Positions 49,113 through 59,470 of a stretch of DNA of 64,000 bases are shown piece after piece (position 1 is the stretch's first letter; the number at the start of each line of letters is the position of its first letter). Source of the stretch: Polytrichum commune (taxonomy: Eukaryota; Streptophyta; Polytrichopsida; Polytrichales; Polytrichaceae); assembly GCA_950295325.1 (NCBI GenBank), contig OX485807.1, positions 1,676,501-1,740,500 of the forward strand, read 5' to 3'. The notes below the pieces were generated by a model. It was not told where the DNA came from. It saw only the letters and a list, made by a program, of their open reading frames with translations, and searched no databases. Made by a program: the position numbers and the translations under genes.

Positions 49113-49470
49113 CTATTGAGGCAACAAGGTATGGTGTGTGTGATGTGTATTTGGGGTGTGGGGTTTGGTTTGTTGCAAGTGGTTCCTTCGTTTGCTAGTT
49201 GGTCTATGATTTCGTTGCCCAAAGATTATGATGTGTGCTCTAACTTTTTGTATTGTTAAATTATGTTTGGTCCATAGAATTTGGTGGACTATGGTTGAGA
49301 TAAGTAGTTTGCTGGGGTGGTTGTGTTGGGATGAGGGGTGGTGGATGAGATTGTTCATAAGATATATGTTGAGGCTATCAGTAAATATGTAGGTGTTTTG
49401 CGGTTGGTCTTTTGTGGCGGTGAGGGCAATGAATAGGGCGTAGAGTTTCGTGCATAGTATGTTTGGTACT
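49113..49470 (-). pseudogene. LINE RNase H domain, C-terminal part
   Basis: The translation reads LYALFIALTATKD, then TYIFTDSLNIYLMNN (second catalytic Asp), then TIVHQILWTKHNLTIQKVRA followed by the His of KVRAH, with a GNE-x-x-D motif in a neighbouring register. This is the order of retroelement RNase H domains. Its N-terminal strand lies about 1.5 kb upstream at 51.0-51.13 kb. Confidence 0.7.
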
Positions 49471-49857
49471 CCATGGAGTGCTTATGCAATACGAAGGCCA
49501 TTATATGAGCCCAAAATGAGTGCTCATATTGGTTTTATGTTTAGAATTTAATTAGGATTGCATTTGGAGTGTTATTGAAACAATTAAAAGTATAAAAAGA
49601 GTGAGGTTTGGTGTGGATTTATGTTTAGACCTTAAGCCTATTTGTGTGGTTAATTTGAAGCTTAGTGACATTAGGGAGTGTTTTGATTAGAGGAGTAGTG
49701 TTTGATGAGGCAAGGGGAAGTCTCTTTGATTTAAATGTTTGAATTAGACCATGTCCTTGTTGGTTTAGGGGGTAAGGAGTTAGTGGATAGGATAAGGTCC
49801 TACTAAGTAGGAGAAGGCTAAGGAGGTTGTGGTTTGGGTGCCCTCCCTCCTTCCTTC

Positions 49858-49858
<1 letters not shown>

Positions 49859-49940
<82 letters not shown>

Positions 49941-49950
49941 TGTGTGTGTG
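49859..49950 (+). repeat. (CT)n(CG)n(TG)n microsatellite
   Basis: About 36 CT units to 49931, then five CG and several TG units. The alternating purine-pyrimidine tail could form Z-DNA. Confidence 0.95.
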
Positions 49951-49968
49951 AGGAGTAGGGTGGAAGAG

Positions 49969-50105
49969 GAATTTAGTTGATTAGAGGGAGATTAGAAATT
50001 TAGTTGATTAGAGGTAGATTAGGAATTTAGTTGATTAGAGGGAGATTAGAAATTTAATTGATTAGAGGTAGATTAGAAATTTAGTTGATTAAAAGGGAGC
50101 TTGGA
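49969..50105 (+). repeat. 27-bp tandem repeat
   Basis: Five units of ATTTAGTTGATTAGAGGGAG plus 7 bp. Unit starts at 49971, 49998 and 50025 are exactly 27 bp apart, and later units are slightly diverged. Confidence 0.9.
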
Positions 50106-50116
50106 AAATTAGTTAT

Positions 50117-50695
50117 GAAGCTGGACTAAGGTCAGTTGGGCTGTAGTTGGGATTAAGGGGCTTGAACAGAAGCTGGAATGAGGTAGCTAGGTTGCAGTTG
50201 GACCTAATGAGCTCGGACAGAAGCTGGACTAAGGTCAGCTGGGCTGCAGTTGGGACTAAGGGGCTTGAACAGAAGCTGGACTAAGGTAGCTGGGTTGCAG
50301 TTGGGGCCTAAGGAGCTCGGACAGAAGCTGGACTAAGGTCAGCTGGGCTGCAGTTGGGACTAAGGGGCTTGAACAGAAGCTGGACTAAGGTCAGCTGGGT
50401 CGCAGTTGGGCCTAAGGAGCTCGGACAGAAGCGGGACTAAGGCAGCTGGGTTGTAGTTGGGCCTAAGGAGCTCGGACAGAAGCTAGACTAAGGTCAGCTG
50501 GGCTGCAGTTGGGACTAAGGGGCTTGAACAGAAGCTGGACTAAGGTCAGTTGGGTCGCAGTTGGGCCTAATGAACTCGGACAGAAGCTGGAATGAGGCAG
50601 TTGGGTTGCAGTTGGGCCTAATGAGCTCGGACAGAAGCTGGACTAAGGGTAGCTTGGGTTGCAGTTGGAACTAATTAGCCGAGACAACAACTATA
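50117..50695 (+). repeat. ~52-bp minisatellite, 11 units of two alternating types
   Basis: Direct units each begin GAAGCTGGACTAAGG. Two subtypes tend to alternate: one with GGGCTGCAGTTGGGACTAAG and GGGGCTTGAACA, the other with GGTTGCAGTTGGGCCTAAGG and AGCTCGGACA. This implies amplification of a two-unit (about 104 bp) dimer. Confidence 0.92.
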
Positions 50696-50999
50696 CTACG
50701 GAGTAGATGGGTTAAGGGATAGTTAGAATGATGGTTAGCTAGGCATTTAACCATCCACGTAATTGGGGGTGTAATCGTGTGGGGAGGTTGATAGAGGGTG
50801 AGAAGATAGTACAATAGAGAAAAGCGTTTATCAACGCTTGTACTCACAATATGGAATAAATTGGTGTGATCCAAGTTACGTGTGATGTCATGGCTATGAA
50901 TGACGGAGGAAAAGTAAAATAGGATGAATATGAATGTGATCGCTATACCCTCACCCGGACTAAGACGCTTAAGGGTGGGCGGTTTGGCCTCACACATTA

Positions 51000-51135
51000 T
51001 CTGGACTATATACTCTTGATCCAACAATGTATCCGATGCCATGTTCATCTAGCGCTATGAAGGAACCATCCATGTATGTGCATTGTTGTGGATTATATTT
51101 GGGGGTATTATGTGGTAGACCATGACAAGGAGAGG
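51000..51135 (-). pseudogene. LINE RNase H domain, N-terminal part
   Basis: The translation reads CTYMDGSFIALDEHGIGYIV followed by GSRVYSPDNV and a stop. It matches the first strand of retroelement RNase H with the DGS motif (first catalytic Asp), with Tyr-Thr changed to Tyr-Met before it. It continues across the insertion into the fragment at 49.47 kb. Confidence 0.65.
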
Positions 51136-51188
51136 GTTGTATTTCTATGTAAGGTTAATGGGGTGGTTTTGGGGCTGCTTGCCATAGT

Positions 51189-51527
51189 CTCGGGGGGGGG
51201 GGGGTAGTCATTGGTTGGAGTAGCAATATACGTGCGAACAAATGATAGGCTATTTTAAAAACATGGGGGCTAAAATTTATAAATGGACTTAAGAGTAATA
51301 TAGGGTATCAAAAATGGCACTAGACATCTTTAAAGTACTATAGGGTATGAAATAATAGGTAATTTGGAATTATAAGTAATGCAAGCCATTTTTCTATTAA
51401 CCCAAAGTAGAAATTTACATAATGATAGCATGTGAAAAAAAGAAGAGAATTGAAAGTAATACCCCCTTATAAAATAGTGGTTGTTCGCACCTATATCCTT
51501 AAATTTTTAACACACTGCCCCCCCGAG
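51189..51527. mobile_element. hAT-like MITE with G-tract termini (copy 1)
   Basis: 339 bp starting CTCGGGGG (a run of 13 G) then TAGTCATTGG, and ending CACTGCCCCCCCGAG. Flanked by a perfect 8-bp duplication GCCATAGT at 51181-51188 and 51528-51535. Eight-base duplications are characteristic of hAT elements. No coding capacity. Nearly identical to copy 2, 2 kb away. Confidence 0.85.
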
Positions 51528-51535
51528 GCCATAGT

Positions 51536-53230
51536 TTTGTGAATTTGACTTTGTAATCTACAGGTGTGGGTTATGTGGGGTTGGTTTTCACATGTGTGTT
51601 GTAAAGTTCTAAGATATTGGTTGTGGGGTTTAGAGTTAATTATTGGTTTCGTGGAAGGGTTCTTTGGTTGTGGATGCATATTATTGATGTGTATTGGCTT
51701 TCGTGTTGGTGTAGGTGTTGGGGTCATTCGGATGTGGGGTTGTATTATGAGGTGTTTGGGGGAATGGTGAGGAGTGGATGCATATTTTTGTGTGTTTCTA
51801 GGATTTTTGGGGCATGGGGGATATGATTATAGTTGTGGTGGAGGGGTCTTCTTTGGTGACCATTCTTGCCTAGTGGATAGCTTCTATGGTGGATTTCTAG
51901 TTTGGTGGGTGGGTTATTCCCACACCCACCCATGTAGAGGATTTTGCTAGTATGAATGAGTCAAAGAATATGTCACGTTGTGTGGCAAGTTGTATTGTGC
52001 CATGTTGTGTTGGGCATGTGAGCGGTGAGGAGTAGTAGGATTGTGTGATTAGGTAGGCCTTTATTAGTATGTTTAGTGTAGATGGGTCTCGGGGCGATCA
52101 CATCCCTTACGTTTTGTAACCACGTGCGATAATGGGGTACTTGATGGGGGGATATTTATGCACCTCTCAATATTTTTTCCCTCCCTATTTGTAGATTGAA
52201 AGACTACTTTGACGTATTTTTGAGCACCCTGTATTTATTTGTAATTGTTTAGAGAGGCTATTTTGGCACACTTTGTTTTTATAAATTGTTCAAGTACCAA
52301 ATAGTGGACAAATTACTATAGCATTGCGAAACCAACTATGTGAGCAACAAACATTCCATTCCATTCAAAGTGCCATTCATTTGGTTTCAATTAGTAATAC
52401 CAATCCTAAATCATTTAAAGTATTATTTAAAACACAACCAATAGCACTTGGATACTAGTTAAAGGGTTACCAATAAACATGGAGAAAACAAAATATACAA
52501 GTTGAAATAGACAAGCATCCAGCAAGGTCCCCATGTTCAACGTTGTTGCAAAACCCAACGGCCATTGAGGAGCGCCAACACATTCCTTCCCCCCAAAAAA
52601 CTCCCATGACATTTCCCTCCATACTAACACACTTGATTCCAAGTTGGGCATAAACTACACCCTTATTCATCTAAGTAGCCAAACCCATAATTATTCTACT
52701 GATCCTACTGCACATTTTTAGGGGGATCCTATGTCCATGACCTTATTTTTTTTATATTGATTACTAAAATGAAGGAATTATCCACCATCCTATTTTACAT
52801 ATAATCATGTAGGGGACATATTTCCAATGCTATGATAGATCTAACAAAATTACAAATTTTATCCTAAACAAATTAAATTGATTTTTATTTATTTTATTTA
52901 TGTGTTTTGTATAAATTTGTGAAGTAGGAATAGGTTGTGGTCTAGGGCGATGTTGTATGTGTGGAGAAGTTGGGATTCTCCTACCTATTTGGTGGTGATT
53001 GGGGGTGTGTTCCATTAACAAAGGTAGGATTTCTTGATGGCTTGGGCTCCTCATTTATCTTTGCGGGAGGTGGTCTTTATGCTGGTGATGAGATGTATTC
53101 ATTTTCCAACGTGTTGATTGTCATTATTGGTGTTCAGAGCATGGCTAGTATGTAGGCATTTTGGGGGCTCTTGCCTAAAGGATGAGGCCATATGGGCCAT
53201 GCCAAGGGTATTTTCTAACTACAAAATGTC
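51536..53230 (-). other. decayed LINE body between the two hAT-like MITEs
   Basis: Minus-strand frames are Pro/Thr/His-rich and broken, as elsewhere in the LINE relic. The reverse transcriptase should lie here, but no diagnostic motif was found. An AT-rich section (52.2-52.9 kb) may be foreign. Confidence 0.4.
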
Positions 53231-53238
53231 ATGCTGAG

Positions 53239-53580
53239 CTCGGGGGGGTAGTCATTGGTTGGAGTAGCAATATACGTGCGAACAAATGATAGGCTATTTT
53301 AAAAACATGGGGGCTAAAAATTATAAATGGACTTAAGAGTAATATAGGGTATCAAAAATGGCACTGGACATCTGTAAAGTACTATAGGGTATGGAATAAT
53401 AGGTAATTTGGAATTATAAGTAATGCAAGCCATTTTTCTATTAACCCAAAGTAGAAATTTACATAATGATAGCATGTGAAAAAAAGAAGAGAATTGAAAG
53501 TAATACCCCCCTATAAAATAGTGGTTGTTCGCACCTATATCCTTAACTTTTTAACACACTACCCCCCCCCCCCCCCCGAG
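53239..53580. mobile_element. hAT-like MITE with G-tract termini (copy 2)
   Basis: 342 bp, CTCGGGGGGGTAGTC at the left and ACTACC followed by a long C-run and GAG at the right. The flanks ATGCTGAG (53231-53238) and ATGTTGAG (53581-53588) form an 8-bp target duplication with one mismatch. The interior matches copy 1 almost base for base. Confidence 0.85.
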
Positions 53581-54316
53581 ATGTTGAGGGGTGGTCGGTA
53601 GGGTCATCGCACATGGGGGCTTGTTTTGTCTTGAGGGTGTGTTAGGATGATGTTGTTTGTGTCTTTGAGGCAATCTAGAGGTTTGTTGGTGGTGGGTTTG
53701 AAAATTCTTTTATGTATTGTTTTGTGCTTGTTGCTCAATATGATGTTGTATTTGGCGATAGGTTTTTCATTATTTATGGTTGCTTGTTTAAAGGAGATTT
53801 TGCGGGCTTCTATCTTGGTTGTTTGTCCTATGTTGGCAAGTTTGCGGACTTATTGTTGCTATCTTGTGGGGTAGGTGATAGGATGATATTTGTGAGGGTT
53901 TATAGTTGTTGTGTATCCGGGTGGGTAATCCAAGTGGGGTAGAGTTGGGTGTTTGATTATTTGTATGGCTTTCATTATGAGATGGTATGTTTTTAGATGT
54001 TGCTTCCAAATTTTTTGTTGTTTGCGGGGATGGAAATCTCCTTGTTGGTGGGTGCAGTGCAATAGGGAAAGGGTGGCTTGTTTGTTTATACATGTTTCAT
54101 CAATGCATGCACTAAGTGTGTTTATGATGACTTGGAATTTGTCTTGGGTAGATTCCCATTCGATGGAGGTCTTTGGTGAGGGTTTTGTAGAGTTGTGGTT
54201 AGTAGTTGTGGTTCTAGATTGGTGGCTTCTTGGAGCTTAATTAGGAATGTTTGTATGTTTTCTTGGGGGATTGGGTAGGTAATTTTTGGTTGGTATCACG
54301 GTGACCGGTGTGATTC

Positions 54317-54631
54317 TCAAGCTAATTGTACGAAGTTGAGTGTGAGGTTGACTGGGTAATGGTCTAAGTTTTGATTTTGGTTAGTTAAGGTTTGGCATTT
54401 TGGTAGGGTGTCAAGTGGGATGTTGGTGTAGAAGCCATCTATAAGGCTAGTGAAGGTGTAGTTTTGGCCACCCTGTTGTGAGAAGATTTCAGTGTTGTGG
54501 ATGGAGTGAAGGGCTAGGCCTTGCATAAATTGTGCCCAATATTTGTCCTCTTGGTTAAAGGTTTGGGGAATGTCGTTGTGTAGGTGGCCAACTAGGAGGA
54601 TGTCTCTATTGAAGTCCCCTGCTAATATCAC
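54317..54631 (-). pseudogene. LINE APE-type endonuclease domain fragment
   Basis: A 104-codon frame containing LAGDFNRDI (catalytic Asp/Asn), then FSQQGGQNYTFTSLIDGFYT (the S-x-ID-x-x-x-T motif), then NQNLDHYPVNLTL (Asp-His of the SDH motif, Ser replaced by Leu). This order is that of the C-terminal half of an exonuclease/endonuclease/phosphatase domain, which nicks target DNA for target-primed reverse transcription. The first codon is arbitrary and the N-terminal half is missing or scrambled. Confidence 0.85.
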
Positions 54632-54651
54632 TTTATATCAAGATTCTTATA

Positions 54652-55345
54652 TTTAATAAATGAGAGATATGCTCGTATGCGATCACTCCCTCTCTCCGTT
54701 TATACTTTATACATTGCTTCGTGTGATATATCCTCTATTTATTGACTCTCTTTCATTCGCAGATACTGGAGATGCTTCCATGGGATCAACATATTTTGAA
54801 GTAAAGACAAACTGGATTTCTAGATTTTTATTATCTCACGTACCTATTAGAGAGTCAAAACTATCATACTTCAAGGGCAGGTTCAACACTAGTAAGTTGG
54901 ATAATCAACATAAGTGTCATCTAGCACTTAGGTGGCAATATCTTTCTTTTATGGCATCCATATATTAGAACTAGGCAATCGATTCCCTCTTATATAAATT
55001 TAAACTTAATTGTTGAGCTATGTTCAGTTCTCCTGCCTTTAGATTTAGTCTGAAGCACTTGGATTCCGACATCTGGAGGCTTTATTCTCAAATCTACTAC
55101 GGGGCCCATGAACACAACTCACTAGTTAAGAAATGTTATGTATGACCCTCCACCTACGTATTTCTAAATTTTGAAGCTCTAAAATTTAAGGTCTACTTAA
55201 CTACACTGATTATCTCAATTAATGATGGTGGTGTTAATTCCCAAAGTACACACTATTTATCCAAATCTCATAAATACTAATAGATGAAATTTTTGTTGAG
55301 TGACACCGAATTCAAGTATAAATGCTCATTTTCCATACATCTTTC
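54652..55345. other. gene-free stretch
   Basis: A 102-codon plus-strand frame (54660-54968) has no recognisable domain. Nothing else is supportable. Confidence 0.4.
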
Positions 55346-55351
55346 AAGAAA

Positions 55352-55730
55352 ACTACACTAAATATGATATTTAGTGTCACAATTTCTAATTGTCTTGTTT
55401 GATACTAATTATAAACGGTGGTATAGTGTCACCAACACTAAATGTTAATGCAACATTATTTGTCATTCCTTGTAAATTTTTGAGAAATTATAGATTTACA
55501 ATGTTGCAATTACTGTCACTGACCAAGTGATTTTTCATCCAAATTTCAATCACCCATGACAATTTTTCATCACAAGTTGTTGCCAATAGAAGGTAGGGTT
55601 TTGGCAAATGGATGGACTCATACATCATCCATGACAATATTTGTTCACTTATTCAAAAGAAGTGTCATCCACAAAATTACCATAGTGACATTAAATACCA
55701 CATGACCCTAAATATCATTGTTAGTGTAGT
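55352..55730 (+). mobile_element. CTACACTAAAT-family miniature element
   Basis: 379 bp with ends ACTACACTAAATATGATAT and its near-complement ATATCATTGTTAGTGTAGT. Same internal sequence, opposite orientation, as 14199-14584, and homologous to 63174-63460. No clear target duplication and no coding capacity. Confidence 0.72.
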
Positions 55731-57411
55731 GTGTGCTCTAAGGTGCTTGTAGAGTGATACATTTTTTTTTAATGGAAACACATGCTTGTTACAAAATAGT
55801 ACCAAGTGTTGGTACTTTGAATGAATAGCACGATCCTATGGACAGTGTTTTCAATGAATAGTGACTATATGAACAATACTTCCTAGATTTTTTGGTGGCA
55901 CTACTTTCATAGTGTAAAGAAATTTTAGTATCACCTACACTAATTTCCCACACTCACTATTAGCCCTCCCTCATTAATTTAGATGATTAGTGTAGTTGCC
56001 AACTCAAAGACATATGAAATCCAAGATAAACCCACAAAGATGGCCAAATCAAAAACATCCACTAACATGGGTTAAGCAAGGAGTCTTTAGAACTGGGCAT
56101 GATGTCTAGAAGAAATCATGTCATAACATAACATGGCCAAATGAAGGCCACTCACACCAAAGTTTGGTTTTTTTTTTGAGGACTTTGGTAGAGGAAAATC
56201 CAATTTGAGGGAAGATAAAAATATTTAAGGTATATATATATATATGTACTCAAAATTAAAATGCATCGGTGTGTTCAAGAGTTAGGCGCTTTGGTGTTTA
56301 ATTTTTTTTTTAAAACAGGCAATTTTTGTTGCCAAAATTAAATGATTAAGTTAGTAGCCAAAATGTTTTTATTGGACTTGCCCTTGAAGTAGCGTATAGT
56401 CTAACTTCCATATTACGGCAATTGATTATACAACCTTTTGACTATATGACACATTTCATGTTGACCAAATTTTTTAGTGTTAATTTACCTTCATATTATG
56501 ACTATGACAATTCTAATACAACATTTTAAGGTCCGATTTGTCATATAATAGAAGAAATTAGTGTGCATTAGTGATGGGACCCATACATACTCTAAGGTTC
56601 ACATGTGATTAGTACTTTGAAACATGTAGAGGAGCCTCAGGGGACATTGTAAGCATTGGGGAACATTGGAGGAACATCAAGGAATTGGTGAGCATATTTC
56701 TCCAATACACATGTTCTTTCATACTTATGTATCTTCATTATGTGCACAAAATGACATTTTAAGATTGAGACAGGTCAACTTCTTGAATAACATTGATAGT
56801 ACAACATTTGAGGCCAAAATGTCACATTACTGAGAATACAATATGCGGATTGTACGACACTTTCTTGTGCAACCAAATGTGTCTTAATAAAGAGGGAGAA
56901 CAATAACGTAATTTTCATTTTGGATACCGATCCGTCTTTTTAAGAAAGAAAAGCGAATATTATGTTGCAGAATATTAATAAAAGCTGATGTCATTTGTAT
57001 TTCTTCAATTATCAGGTTACTTATCTCATTGAGGAAAGTTTTCTTCCAAAGATTCACAAACATGTCACTAGATTGGTCTCCAATGTCTTTATAAATATAA
57101 TGAGGGTGACATGCTCACATAAGGGTTCGGTCCAAGAAACTTGAGGTACAAAACACTCAAGACTCTACCTAAGGTTAAGTATTTTCTTGAGTTGAGACTA
57201 ACGATATTCCTTAGGAAAGTGGTGCCACATAGTGCCACTTTATTTCTCATACTTGGGACTTGGGCCATGGTGGAAACTCCTTGAGTCCATCTTTTACTCT
57301 CAACCGACATAACTGCTCAATATTGGAGTTTCTTCATTAGTTCTTGACTCTAATATAGACCCACCCTAAGTTCAAACCATGTACTGAAATTGATTCTAGC
57401 CTTCGTAAATA
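55731..57411. other. gene-free AT-rich stretch with a (TA)n
   Basis: A (TA)8-like tract lies near 56231. No gene or complete repeat was recognised. Confidence 0.4.
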
Positions 57412-57661
57412 GGCTAGAGATTTGTGGTGTCTACGTAAATTCATCCATTGCGAAAGTTAAAACGTAATAAAATAAATTATAGCTTGAAGATGATTGTTTT
57501 TAGATGAGTTGACTCTTGAAATAATATAAAAGACCACGAATAAGTATAGTCAATCCAATCAAAATGAATAAGCCCTCAACCATGTAGGGGACTTGTTTTA
57601 CTAGAGCCCTTTCATCCACAATGGATGAGTTTACATATATAGATGCCACGAATCCCAAGCC
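57412..57661. mobile_element. TIR element, GGGATTTGTGG family (250 bp)
   Basis: Left end GAGATTTGTGGTGTCTACG, right end GATGCCACGAATCCCAAGCC. It is a shorter relative of 47301-47734, with the same CATCCA-ATGGATGA block before the right end. The target duplication is not clear. Confidence 0.62.
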
Positions 57662-58675
57662 CCATACCTTGAGCTCTACAAATTACCACATGACATCGAC
57701 ATACATAGTGACAAAAAAACTTTGGCGAATTCAACTCACTCTATGATTATGATAACTTACCATATAATTTGACATCATCAAATGATTTATTTCTAGGCTC
57801 ACTAAAGGACATAGAAAATGTTCAAGAACCTAAATACACCCTAACCTCCATAATGACACCCTTTTTAAAGTCACTCCCGCTCTTGTATATTGAAACCCTA
57901 GAGAACGGATGTGCTCAATTTAAAACTCCCTCCTTGTTGTCACATTTCCCTCTCATGTATCACATGTTTTGACAATAAAACAATCCACCAAAGAATTTAA
58001 ACCACACACTCGCACACATCAAATCATCATCATTATCCTTATTGCAGTGTGACTTTGGGTTATTCCATAATATCACATGCTACACTAAATCTCTATTATC
58101 ATGCGTCCATATTAATACTGCATACCTCCTTAATATCACGTGCACTTTGGTTGCGATAGGCATGATATTAGGGCGGTTAGAGTGTACGTGGTACGGATAT
58201 TGATCCAAAACGTACCTCAATAATGTGCAGCTCGCCACATTCGTATATCATATTCATAATATCATACACACAAGTCCCTTATCGGCTTCCATTCCACACA
58301 TACTAAATGTAGCCATATTGTCGGCCACGAAGTGGAAGCATATTCGGGAATAAGGGGCCCTTGTAATATGCTTCATCCATGCACAATGCCTTTTAGCCCG
58401 GAAAGTATGCATAAAATACTCCCAACTACCCGAAAGTATGCATAAAATAATTGCCTACATGGGATGGCCCGCCCGGGACGAAATTAATCCACATGGATTC
58501 TAGATATATGAGCCCTTATGTTATTATATACGTACTCCCTAATGGATTCAATGACCATGAAAACCGCCTAACCAAGCGCAGGAAAACATGTGTCCGAATC
58601 TCATTGGTCCAATCACCTTGGGGTTAAAGGGTGGGTTTGGTGTGTGTGTGTGTGTGTTGGGGGGGGGGGTGTCCA
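57662..58675. other. gene-free stretch, (GT)n and G-run at its end
   Basis: No recognisable gene. A (TG)8 tract at about 58640 is followed by an 11-base G-run near 58659-58669. Confidence 0.4.
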
Positions 58676-58975
58676 TACACATTGGCAATGCACCTATTCC
58701 CGATTAGGACCCCATCGGGATTCAATAGGCTGCCATAATTTCGATTAGGTTGGAACTAATAGTGTTATGATACATGTCTTGGTTTTCATACTAAAGTGAG
58801 AAGGAATGAGTGGTTATGATATACTCTAGTCATGGATAATATGTTCGGGCCAACTTTTGGCTTAAAAAATTCACAATAATTTCCTTCTAAGGAATAAAAG
58901 TACCCCAAAAAAATTGCACTCCTATATATTTCTCCAAATCTGGTGTAGAATCTCTTAAGTTATTGGTTACGGACG
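58676..58975 (+). repeat. dispersed repeat, copy 2
   Basis: Aligns in inverted orientation with 12638-13020; see that entry for the shared blocks. Non-coding. Confidence 0.6.
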
Positions 58976-59295
58976 CCTCTACTCTCGTATGGTGGAAACG
59001 CCTAGTAACTAGTAATTGGACATTTGGAGAACTGGAGGAGGCTCTTGACATATGTTTGAAAAAATCATGAAAATTTCCAAAAACACAGCAAAGATGATGT
59101 TTCACTTGTGTTTATGGATATTTGACATCGTGTGTATGGTATTACTTTATGAAGTCACATTTCTTTACATTCTAAATTGGCTAAAAAATCATAATATTAT
59201 CCAACATCACATGTGAGTTGGGTGCGTCCAGGATTCGCCTTCGAGATACCTTGATAGCAGATCAAGCCTGGTTAGGACTTATTGTGGGGGTGTAA

Positions 59296-59470
59296 ATGGA
59301 CAAAATTCACAGTGTTTTCAATTTAAGGAATAAAATTATTGAAATTTTTTGCAGTCCTCTTGATTTCTATCTTCCTATATGGGAAAATCTTGCACCATCT
59401 TATACTTCTCCATATCTAAAACAAAACCTCTTAAGTGATCGATTATGGGTGCCTTTTGCAGGTAAGATTT
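59296..59470 (+). repeat. dispersed repeat, partial copy 3
   Basis: Shares AAAATTCACAGTG, TTGCAGTCCTC, CTTATACTTCTCC and CCTCTTAAGTGATCGATTA blocks with the inverted copy at 12638 and, more weakly, with copy 2. Confidence 0.55.

Larger units (their letters stand above)
49497..50985. other. insertion splitting the RNase H domain
   Basis: About 1.5 kb separates two parts of one RNase H domain that should be adjacent. The block holds the CT microsatellite, a 27-bp tandem repeat and a 52-bp minisatellite. I found no matching termini or target duplication, so its class (solo LTR or other) is open. Boundaries are approximate. Confidence 0.5.
48200..54650 (-). mobile_element. non-LTR retrotransposon (LINE) relic with APE, RNase H and REL-like parts
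   Basis: Minus-strand fragments fall in LINE order: APE-type endonuclease at 54631-54317, a linker region to about 53.6 kb, RNase H N-terminus near 51.13-51.0 kb, RNase H C-terminus at 49.47-49.1 kb, and a C-terminal PD-(D/E)XK-like segment at 48.62-48.25 kb. The reverse transcriptase between the endonuclease and RNase H is not recognisable, and I found no YADD-type motif. Two 340-bp MITEs and a 1.5-kb repeat-bearing block interrupt it. Many frameshifts and stops make it inactive. Confidence 0.75.

Noticed and set aside
51536-53230. Expected reverse transcriptase of the LINE
   Set aside because: No YADD/FADD-type motif or palm-domain block could be read, so no RT feature is claimed.
48394-54093. 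Plus-strand frames across the LINE region (51564-51770, 53647-53874 and others)
   Set aside because: Val/Gly/Cys/Trp-rich translations of the antisense of a Thr/His/Pro-rich retroelement protein.
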